Source of the DNA: Hyphomicrobiales bacterium | GTDB lineage: Bacteria; Pseudomonadota; Alphaproteobacteria; Rhizobiales; Xanthobacteraceae | DNA length: 6,328 nucleotides | Reading direction: 5' to 3' | Assembly: GCA_016210825.1 (NCBI GenBank) | Contig: JACQTM010000133.1 | Location: 1 to 6,328, forward strand | Shown: positions 1 to 5,358 of the stretch, piece by piece | How positions within the stretch are numbered: position 1 is the first letter of the stretch | Layout of the letters: every line of letters starts with the position of its first letter | Made by a program: the position numbers and the translations under genes | Notes under the pieces: generated by a model | Seen by the model: only the letters and a program-made list of their open reading frames with translations | Databases searched by the model: none | What the model was told of the DNA's origin: nothing

Positions 1-1107
1 CTGCAGGCCGTTGACAATCACCCGATCGTCCGCGAGCAGCCCCGTCTTGATTACGCGCAGCCCATCCACCAAATCGCCCAATGAAATATATCGTTGCATG
101 ACGACGTTGCCTTCGCCCGCGACGAGTACAAATTTCCTTGATTGCTCGGTGCCGACCGCGGTGTCCGGCAACATCAGCGCCTCGTAAGCTGGCGAAGCTA
201 CGAGCTGAACCCGCGCAAACATGCCCGGTGTGAACATCCCCGAGGGATTGACGAATTGCGCTCGGCCACGGATCGTACCTGTCGATCGATCGATGACATT
301 GTCAACGAAATCCAAATGGCCTTCGTGCGTGAATTTGTCTTCATCGATCAGCTTAAGTTTAACGTCGGCGCTACCGCCGCGGCTCGCAACATCCTTGCCG
401 TTCTTCGATAACCGTTCATACCGCAGATATGAGCCTTCGTCGAAGGTGAATTCGAAACGGATGGGATCGATCGACACGATTGTCGCGAGCAGTGTCGTGG
501 TCGGTACTGTGCCGCCGGCAACAAGATTTCCCGGAGTGACGCGGCGATCGCCGATGCGGCCGGAAATCGGCGCTCGCAATTCGGTAAATTCGAGATCGAG
601 TTCTGCCTGACGAACGGCGGCCTCGTTTGCGGCAACCGAAGCCTCCGCATTCCGCTTGGCTTGAACGCGTTGGTCGTAAGTTTGCTCGGCAATAGTCTTG
701 TCACGCAGGAGTTGTTGGCCACGGGCCAGATCGGCTTCCGTGAAGGCTAGGTTTGCCTTGGATTGTCCAAGCGTTCCGCGCGCCTGCGCAACCGCATGCT
801 CGAACGGACGCTTGTCGATTGTGAACAAGAGATCGCCAGCTTTAACAATTTGGCCATCCTTGAAATGAACTTTGTCTAGATAGCCAGACACCTTCGCGCG
901 AATCTCGACCGAATCTACGGCTACAAAGCGCCCAACATATTCGTCGTGATCGACAATCACACGTTTGATCGGGTTGGCGACGGTGACAGCTGGCGGCGGC
1001 GGTGCATCCTGTTTCTGAGCATCGCCGCAACCGGCGAGCGTGAAAACCGTAAGCAGCGTGACGGTTCGGGCGAAAATCGGACAAAACAGTGTTGAAAAAT
1101 TTGTCAT
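1..1107 (-). CDS. RND efflux periplasmic adaptor (HlyD/AcrA/MexE-like) lipoprotein, C-terminus cut by window edge
   Basis: Membrane fusion protein that would link an inner-membrane RND pump to an outer-membrane channel in tripartite drug or solute efflux. The frame stays open for 369 codons to the left edge, so only the last few dozen residues of a family member of about 380-410 aa are missing. The N-terminus is a lipoprotein signal: Arg14, a hydrophobic stretch at 15-25, and a lipobox LAGC with Cys27, then a Pro-rich linker (36-39). A biotinyl-lipoyl-like half follows at about 65-100 (AKVSGYLDKV at 71-80, DGQIVKAGDLLF at 84-95). Next come an alpha-helical hairpin at about 103-172, the second lipoyl half (LRAPISGRIGDRRVTPG, 177-193) and a beta-barrel domain at about 205-305 (RSTGTIRGRAQF, 274-285). 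The ATG at 1107 is chosen because it puts the lipobox at the usual distance. No Shine-Dalgarno precedes it; a C7 tract (mRNA sense) sits there instead. The pump gene is probably beyond the left edge. The substrate cannot be told. Confidence 0.93.
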   Translation of the reverse strand, partial: MTNFSTLFCPIFARTVTLLTVFTLAGCGDAQKQDAPPPPAVTVANPIKRVIVDHDEYVGRFVAVDSVEIRAKVSGYLDKVHFKDGQIVKAGDLLFTIDKRPFEHAVAQARGTLGQSKANLAFTEADLARGQQLLRDKTIAEQTYDQRVQAKRNAEASVAANEAAVRQAELDLEFTELRAPISGRIGDRRVTPGNLVAGGTVPTTTLLATIVSIDPIRFEFTFDEGSYLRYERLSKNGKDVASRGGSADVKLKLIDEDKFTHEGHLDFVDNVIDRSTGTIRGRAQFVNPSGMFTPGMFARVQLVASPAYEALMLPDTAVGTEQSRKFVLVAGEGNVVMQRYISLGDLVDGLRVIKTGLLADDRVIVNGLQ

Positions 1108-1253
1108 GTTCGGGGGGGCGCAATCACAATCAGATGCCGAATGACGAACGAGGCCGTTATCTATTGTCTTTCTCTCCCCGCACCACACCCCCCTCGCACG
1201 CACCCATAACGACCGTTGCCGGGCTTGTCTATGCGACGAGTGATTGGCAGAGA
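1108..1253. other. Spacer between murJ and the efflux adaptor gene
   Basis: This gap of 146 bp separates the murJ stop from the adaptor start, both on the minus strand. It contains a G7 run on the plus strand (1112-1118) only four bases from the adaptor ATG, and a pyrimidine-rich plus-strand stretch (about 1161-1200) with runs of four and six C. I found no hairpin followed by a T run that would serve as a murJ terminator, and no good pair of -35/-10 boxes. The length leaves room for a separate promoter for the efflux operon, which is an inference from spacing only. Confidence 0.5.
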
Positions 1254-2807
1254 TTACGCCTTGGTATGGCTTGCGGGCGGATTTCGACCGAACTGCGTGA
1301 GCCACGAACGTCCAAGCAGGATGATGACGGCGCTGCCATAAATTATCGCACCGGCAATAACGAGAATGGTGAGTGTGGCTTCATCACGCAGCATTGGTAA
1401 TTGAGCGAACAATCCGGCAAGCGGTCGTGCCGCCACCATGAGCATTATTGCAAGCATCGCGCCAGCGCAGGCAAGTTTCACGACAACGCGCCGTAATTCA
1501 ACTTCGAACGCGAACAGGCCGGCGCGAATGGCAAACCAACCGATAAGAAGAAGATTGATCCAGGCGCCGATCGTCGTTGCAAGCGCAAGGCCGACTTGCG
1601 CCAGCGGACCCATCAGCAGGATTTTAAATGCAATATTGACGGCGACCGCCGTAAGCGAGGCCTTGACCGGCGTCGCGGTGTCGCCGCGCGCAAAAAAAGT
1701 AGCAACCATACTACGAAGCAGCACGAAGGGGATTAGGCCGAGTGCGTAGGCGGTGAGCGTCGCCCCCGCCGCCGCGGCATCGGCCGTCGAAAATGCGCCG
1801 CGTACGAACAATGCACGCATGATAAGGTCGGGAATTGCGAGGAAAGCGACGACGCAAGGAATCGAGAGTAGCAGCGTCAACTCGATCGCCCGTTTCTGCG
1901 CACGCCGCGCACCAGCCTCATCGCCCGCGGCGAACCGGCGCGCCATCTCGGGCAACAACACGGTACCCGCGGCGATCCCAATCACACCGATCGGTAATTG
2001 ATTGAGGCGATCGGCGTAATAAAGCGCGGAAAGCGCGCCAGCCGCGAGAAAGCTGGCTATAATCGTATCGGCGAATAGCGCAAGTTGCACACCGCCCGCG
2101 CCGATTGTTGCCGGACCAAGAGCCACGAAAAATTTTCTTACGTCGGGGTCAAGGCGTGGCCTGCGCAGCCAGGTCATCACGCCCATTCGCCAAGCATCCC
2201 CGCCGACGAGTGCGGCTTCGAGTATGCCTGCTATCAGCACGCCCCAAGCGGCGGCATGGCCCGCGGTAGGGAATAATGCCGCGAAGAACAGTGCCGTGAT
2301 CATCGACAAGTTCAATAAAATCGGCGCCGCCGCGGCTGCGGCGAAGTGTTGGATGGCGTTGAGAATCCCTCCAAACAGCGTGACCAGCGTAATCAGTAAC
2401 AGGTAGGGAAAAGTGATACGCGTGAGTTCGACAGCGAGCACGTAGCGGCCGGGATCCTGGTTAAAACCCGGCGCCAAGATGGCGATGACTTGCGGGGTGA
2501 ACAAAAGTGCGATTGCAAGCAGGACGACTTGGCTCGCGAGCAGCAATGTGAATATACGGTCGGCGAAGAGCCGCGCGGGCTCCGCTCCCCCCTGCTCACG
2601 AATACGCGCATAGGCCGGCACGAATGCGGCGTTGAACGCCCCTTCGGCGAAGATCGCCCGAAAATGATTGGGAAGGCGCAGCGCGACGAAGAAGGCGTCC
2701 GCCATGGGACCGGCACCGAGAATCGCAGCAAGCGCAACGTCGCGGAAAAAGCCACTGACGCGCGATACGAGCGTCAGGCCGCCGACTATCGAAAATTGCC
2801 GGAACAT
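1254..2807 (-). CDS. murJ: Lipid II flippase MurJ (MviN), MOP superfamily
   Basis: Moves lipid II, the undecaprenyl-linked peptidoglycan precursor, from the inner to the outer face of the cytoplasmic membrane. The 517 aa length is typical of the family, and the protein is hydrophobic throughout, consistent with about 14 membrane helices. The N-terminal signature is intact: SRVSGFFRD (15-23), DAFFVALRLPN (37-47) and FRAIFAEGAF (49-58). By alignment from memory, Arg16, Arg22, Arg50 and Arg267 (in YYADRL, 263-268) match the cavity arginines R18, R24, R52 and R270 of E. coli MurJ, and Asp37 matches D39. The second half carries GVIGIAAGTVLLPEMAR (274-290) and FFARGDTATP. The ATG at 2807 begins directly at the conserved first helix and has only a weak GGCGGA-like ribosome site four bases upstream. 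It lies 62 bp after the aminotransferase gene in the same direction, so co-transcription with the sugar-nucleotide genes is possible. I see no disrupted or missing key residue. Confidence 0.97.
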   Translation of the reverse strand: MFRQFSIVGGLTLVSRVSGFFRDVALAAILGAGPMADAFFVALRLPNHFRAIFAEGAFNAAFVPAYARIREQGGAEPARLFADRIFTLLLASQVVLLAIALLFTPQVIAILAPGFNQDPGRYVLAVELTRITFPYLLLITLVTLFGGILNAIQHFAAAAAAPILLNLSMITALFFAALFPTAGHAAAWGVLIAGILEAALVGGDAWRMGVMTWLRRPRLDPDVRKFFVALGPATIGAGGVQLALFADTIIASFLAAGALSALYYADRLNQLPIGVIGIAAGTVLLPEMARRFAAGDEAGARRAQKRAIELTLLLSIPCVVAFLAIPDLIMRALFVRGAFSTADAAAAGATLTAYALGLIPFVLLRSMVATFFARGDTATPVKASLTAVAVNIAFKILLMGPLAQVGLALATTIGAWINLLLIGWFAIRAGLFAFEVELRRVVVKLACAGAMLAIMLMVAARPLAGLFAQLPMLRDEATLTILVIAGAIIYGSAVIILLGRSWLTQFGRNPPASHTKA

Positions 2808-2834
2808 TCGTCCGCCGATGGTAAGGAACCAAGG

Positions 2835-2857
2835 GCCGACTTATACGCCGAGTCGGC
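2835..2857. repeat. Inverted repeat (7-bp stem, 9-nt loop) between aminotransferase and murJ
   Basis: GCCGACT (2835-2841) and AGTCGGC (2851-2857) are exact reverse complements around a 9-nt loop. The second arm also belongs to the odd palindrome GCCGAGTCGGC, so a shorter competing hairpin is possible. It lies in the 62-bp gap between the aminotransferase stop and the murJ start. There is no T run after the stem in the direction of transcription, so it is not a standard intrinsic terminator. It could be an mRNA stability or partial termination element, a regulator site, or chance. Confidence 0.4.
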
Positions 2858-2869
2858 GGCTGTTCGCGC

Positions 2870-4024
2870 TCATCCTTTAAGCGCGCGCCGCACGGCCTCG
2901 ATAATGCGCGTCTGTGTCGGCGCATCGAGGTAGGCGTGCATGGGCAGGCTAATGACTTCGTCGGCGAGCATGTCGGAGACGGATAATCCGCCATCTCCGA
3001 CCGGAAATTCACGATACGCCACCTGCCGATGCAGTGGCTTCGGATAATAGATCGCGGTCGGAATCCCTTGCGATTTCAAAGTAATGGCGAGTCGATCGCG
3101 GTGGCCGGCCGCAAGGCGGATGGTGTATTGCGCGAAAACCGAGCGATAGCCGTCCGCCACTTTCGGCACAATGGCAACGTCGGAAAGTCCGTCTGCATAA
3201 GCCTGCGCGATACGTTGGCGCGCCGCGATCTCGTCGGAAAATATCTTGAGTTTCTCGATTAGAACTGCCGCCTGGATGGTGTCGAGGCGTCCAGTCATGC
3301 CGATGCGGACGTTGTCGTATTTATCCATGCCCTGGCCGTGAATGCGCAAGCTCTTCAGGACATCCGCTAGATCGTCATCGTTGGTTAGCACCGCGCCGCC
3401 GTCGCCATAGCACCCGAGCGGCTTGGCGGGAAAGAAACTGGTCGCCGTTGCGGGCGCGAGTGTGCCGACCGCACGGTTCTTGTAGGTCGCGCCAAAGGCC
3501 TGTGCGGCATCATCGAGGACGAAAAGATTTTCAGCGGCGGACACTTCGGCAACGGCATCGTGATCCGCCGGTAGACCGAACAGATCGACGGGTATTACGG
3601 CTTTCGGCTTCAGGCCGATCCGCTTTGCCGTCGCGACCGCTCGTTTGAGGCTCAGTGCATCGATGTTGAAGGTCGCTTTCTCCACGTCAACGAAGACGGG
3701 CGTCGCGCCGACCAGCGCGACAGCTTCCGCCGTGGCGCAGAACGTGAACGAAGGACAGAACACCGCATCGCCGCGGCCAATCCCCCTAGCCATGAGAACG
3801 AGGACGATGGCGTCCGTGCCGCTGGCGCAACTAATCGCGTGTCGCGCACCGCAGAATTTTGCCAGCGCCTGCTCGAATATCACTACTTCCGGTCCCATCA
3901 TGAATTGGCAATGATTGAGGACACGGCCCACGGCGTCATCGATTGCATTGCCGAGACGGCGGCGCTGCGCAGCGACATCGATGAATGGGATGGGCGTCGT
4001 ATCGAGACGGGCGTGTTGATTCAT
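2870..4024 (-). CDS. DegT/DnrJ/EryC1/StrS family PLP-dependent sugar aminotransferase (GnnB- or WbpE-like)
   Basis: Predicted to transfer an amino group, usually from glutamate, to a 3-keto UDP-sugar in the cytosol. The 384 aa length is normal for the family. Visible landmarks are ASGTDA (67-72, PLP phosphate side), FCPSFTF (89-95), VDLFG (146-150), LDDAAQAFGAT (170-180, where Asp172 should bind the pyridine nitrogen), and SFFPAKPLGCYGDGGA (196-211) with Lys201 as the Schiff-base lysine. RLDTIQAA (246-253) and the C-terminal SLPMHAYL (359-366) are also family-typical. The FFPxKPLGCYGDGGA form is the one I associate with WbpE-like 3-aminotransferases. The frame is open 50 codons further upstream (to 4174), but that part overlaps the dehydrogenase gene and carries no domain. 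The ATG at 4024 precedes the conserved PIPFIDVAAQ and leaves a 55-bp gap. Pairing with the upstream dehydrogenase suggests GnnB (UDP-GlcNAc3N synthesis for lipid A). WbpE-type O-antigen synthesis is the alternative. The family is certain; the exact substrate is not. Confidence 0.93.
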   Translation of the reverse strand: MNQHARLDTTPIPFIDVAAQRRRLGNAIDDAVGRVLNHCQFMMGPEVVIFEQALAKFCGARHAISCASGTDAIVLVLMARGIGRGDAVFCPSFTFCATAEAVALVGATPVFVDVEKATFNIDALSLKRAVATAKRIGLKPKAVIPVDLFGLPADHDAVAEVSAAENLFVLDDAAQAFGATYKNRAVGTLAPATATSFFPAKPLGCYGDGGAVLTNDDDLADVLKSLRIHGQGMDKYDNVRIGMTGRLDTIQAAVLIEKLKIFSDEIAARQRIAQAYADGLSDVAIVPKVADGYRSVFAQYTIRLAAGHRDRLAITLKSQGIPTAIYYPKPLHRQVAYREFPVGDGGLSVSDMLADEVISLPMHAYLDAPTQTRIIEAVRRALKG

Positions 4025-4079
4025 TGGGCTTTCAATCGGCAATCGAACCGTGGCGGCGCAAATTTCGCGAAAGCACGCG

Positions 4080-5075
4080 TCAGCCGGCGACCACGCGCGG
4101 GCTCTTGCGCTGCGTTCGTCCCGCCGGTACACGGCCTTCGAGACAGCGGATAGCGATGCCGAGGCTTTCGACACCCTCCTCCCCGGTCACGGCCGGCGTC
4201 TTGCCATGGCGGACTGCCGAGACGAAAGCCGTAAGCTCCGCGCGCAAAGGTTCATCATGGCCAACCGAGAGATGGCGCATGGAATAGCTGCCGTCTGGCT
4301 GGAAGCCAAAGCATTCGGTAACTTGGCGCGTCAAAAGATCGCCCATGACATACTTGCCGCGGGTAGCGACATGGACGGTGCGCGCCTTGAAAGGTGTCAA
4401 CCAGTTAGTGTTGATATGCGCGAGTACGCCTGAGGCTGTGCGGAATTGCAGCAGTGCGATGTCCTCACGCTCGGCGACCGCACTCGAGAGTTGCGGTTGC
4501 ACCTCGACAATTTCCGAATCTGTGAACCAACGGATCAAGTCGATGTCGTGGACGGCGAGATCGATAACAACGCCGACATTCGACATACGCGGCGGGAACG
4601 GACCGACGCGGGTGATGGCAATTGAAAGAATGTCCTCATTTTCGATTGCTTGCTTGATGGCGCGCACGGCAGGATTGAAACGCTCGACGTGCCCAACCAT
4701 CAGCGTTGCTCCGGCATGACGCGCGGCGGCAATAATATCGCGCCCTTCCTCCACCGATGACGCGATTGGCTTCTCCACCAAAACGTGGATGCCCTGTGAG
4801 ATGCATTTGAGCGCGATTTCGTGGTGCAAGTGCGTAGGTGCTGCGATCGTCACGGCGTTTACGCCGAGATCGATCAAAGCCTCGAAACGATCGACAATCG
4901 GGCAGGCTAAAACATGTTTGACGAGATCGCGCTGACGTGGATCCGGATCGGCGACGCCAACAAGTTCCACACCGGGCAAACCAGCAAAGACGCGCGCATG
5001 GTTGTATCCCATGACGCCGACGCCGATCACTCCCACGCGTAATGATTGTTCCGCGCCGACTTTGACGGCTCGCAT
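4080..5075 (-). CDS. Gfo/Idh/MocA family NAD(P)-dependent sugar-nucleotide dehydrogenase (GnnA-like candidate)
   Basis: Predicted cytosolic oxidoreductase that oxidises a hydroxyl, probably C3, of a UDP-sugar to a ketone for the neighbouring aminotransferase. From the chosen start it is 331 aa, the usual family size. The N-terminal Rossmann fold has G18-x-G20-x-x-G23 in VGVIGVGVMG, then VADPDP (41-46), AAPTHLH (78-84) and the family EKP motif at 101-103, with Lys102 as the expected catalytic residue. The GFO/IDH C-terminal domain shows GHVERFNPA (128-136) and DLAVHDIDLIRW (172-183), which holds the conserved Asp/His pair. GHVERFNPA is, from memory, typical of UDP-GlcNAc 3-dehydrogenase-type members. 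The frame is open to an ATG at 5171, with another at 5129. I prefer 5075 because the extra N-terminus is low-complexity and the fold starts only 13 residues after Met1. The only ribosome-site-like sequence is a G5 run about 11 bases upstream, so the start is uncertain. It is the first gene of the minus-strand set. Confidence 0.92.
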   Translation of the reverse strand: MRAVKVGAEQSLRVGVIGVGVMGYNHARVFAGLPGVELVGVADPDPRQRDLVKHVLACPIVDRFEALIDLGVNAVTIAAPTHLHHEIALKCISQGIHVLVEKPIASSVEEGRDIIAAARHAGATLMVGHVERFNPAVRAIKQAIENEDILSIAITRVGPFPPRMSNVGVVIDLAVHDIDLIRWFTDSEIVEVQPQLSSAVAEREDIALLQFRTASGVLAHINTNWLTPFKARTVHVATRGKYVMGDLLTRQVTECFGFQPDGSYSMRHLSVGHDEPLRAELTAFVSAVRHGKTPAVTGEEGVESLGIAIRCLEGRVPAGRTQRKSPRVVAG

Positions 5076-5202
5076 ATCGGACGCAACCCCCGAAAGACGC
5101 AATTCTATTTGCGGCCTATCCACTAGCATGGCCGCATGCCGCTGGCGACCACGAGCGTGCAGGTTTCCCAAACACGTTTTTATTCAAAGCATTACAAGAA
5201 AA

Positions 5203-5231
5203 CGGACATGCGGGTGTCCTATCCATATGAA
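5203..5231 (+). promoter_or_regulatory. Weak candidate sigma-70-like promoter for the membrane protein
   Basis: CGGACA (5203-5208) could serve as a -35 box and TATGAA (5226-5231) as a -10 box, with the ideal 17-bp spacer. Each matches consensus at four of six positions, so a chance match is quite possible. The placement in the AT-rich part of the divergent region and upstream of the plus-strand gene is the main support. The GGACA/TGTCC inverted repeat lies over the -35 box and spacer. Confidence 0.2.
5204..5219. repeat. GGACA-N6-TGTCC inverted repeat in the divergent promoter region
   Basis: GGACA (5204-5208) and TGTCC (5215-5219) form a perfect 5-bp inverted repeat around six bases. A further copy of GTGTCC lies at 5256-5261, exactly 42 bp downstream of the GTGTCC at 5214-5219, close to four helical turns. 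This arrangement would suit a dimeric regulator binding one face of the DNA, but motifs this short arise readily by chance. Confidence 0.25.
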
Positions 5232-5358
5232 ATTAAATAACTTTTTCAGCACGCCGTGTCCGGTATATCGTCATAGCGTGACCGGCGCGGTAGCGTTAGC
5301 CGCCTCGCATGTTCTACCCAACGACGATGACATTCGGGGTTGGCAAGGTCATCGATGA
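5227..5358 (+). CDS. Possible 43-aa small ORF overlapping the membrane-protein start
   Basis: An ATG at 5227 opens a 43-codon frame beginning MKLNNFF and ending in a TGA that shares ATGA with the start of the next gene, the usual layout of translationally coupled genes. The peptide has no evident signal sequence, membrane helix or known motif, and I do not recognise it. Its third-position base use is only weakly GC-biased, less so than the neighbouring genes appear. The ribosome-site candidate upstream (GGG at 5212-5214) is poor and rather distant. It may be a real leader peptide or simply an open frame in the 5' untranslated region. Confidence 0.22.
   Translation: MKLNNFFSTPCPVYRHSVTGAVALAASHVLPNDDDIRGWQGHR
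5345..5348 (+). promoter_or_regulatory. Ribosome binding site of the membrane-protein gene
   Basis: AAGG lies six bases before the ATG at 5355. This is the clearest Shine-Dalgarno match in the window, and it favours that ATG over the in-frame TTG at 5340 and the Met12 codon at 5388. Confidence 0.5.

Larger units (their letters stand above)
5076..5354. promoter_or_regulatory. Divergent intergenic region, likely promoters for both directions
   Basis: The dehydrogenase (minus strand) and the membrane protein (plus strand) diverge from this 279-bp region. Bases 5171-5250 are about two-thirds A+T, clearly richer than the flanking genes, as expected of a promoter zone. I could not find strong sigma-70-type boxes for either strand. 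GGACA/TGTCC half-sites occur at 5204-5208, 5215-5219 and 5257-5261. A plus-strand small ORF covers the right half. If the dehydrogenase starts at 5129 or 5171 instead of 5075, the region shrinks accordingly. Confidence 0.5.

Noticed and set aside
1..6. Window begins at CTGCAG, a PstI site
   Set aside because: It could hint at a cloned fragment end, but the right end shows no matching site and the reading frame runs through, so coincidence is sufficient.
283..294. Tandem CGAT units
   Set aside because: Three four-base units inside the adaptor coding sequence, explained by codons for Ile-Asp-Arg-Ser; no sign of a functional repeat.
348..722. 124-codon minus-strand frame inside the adaptor gene
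   Set aside because: It lies in another frame of the clearly conserved efflux adaptor and has no recognisable protein features.
842..1123. 93-codon minus-strand frame starting at 1123
   Set aside because: It overlaps the adaptor N-terminus in another frame. The adaptor frame has the lipobox and lipoyl motifs; this one is Arg/Cys-rich noise.
1171..1200. G-runs on the minus strand as a G-quadruplex
   Set aside because: Only two runs of three or more G occur (G6 and G4), fewer than the four runs of a standard quadruplex.
2490..2933. 147-codon open frame on the plus strand
   Set aside because: It is antisense to murJ and the end of the aminotransferase gene, rich in Arg/Glu/Ala from GC-rich antisense codons, with no domain signature.
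4063..4072. Palindrome TTTCGCGAAA in the dehydrogenase-aminotransferase gap
   Set aside because: It is only ten bases long, with no T run and no extension. As a hairpin it would have three A-T pairs, too weak for a terminator, and chance occurrence is likely.
4050..4433. 127-codon plus-strand frame
   Set aside because: It is antisense to the dehydrogenase C-terminal domain, whose frame carries the family motifs.
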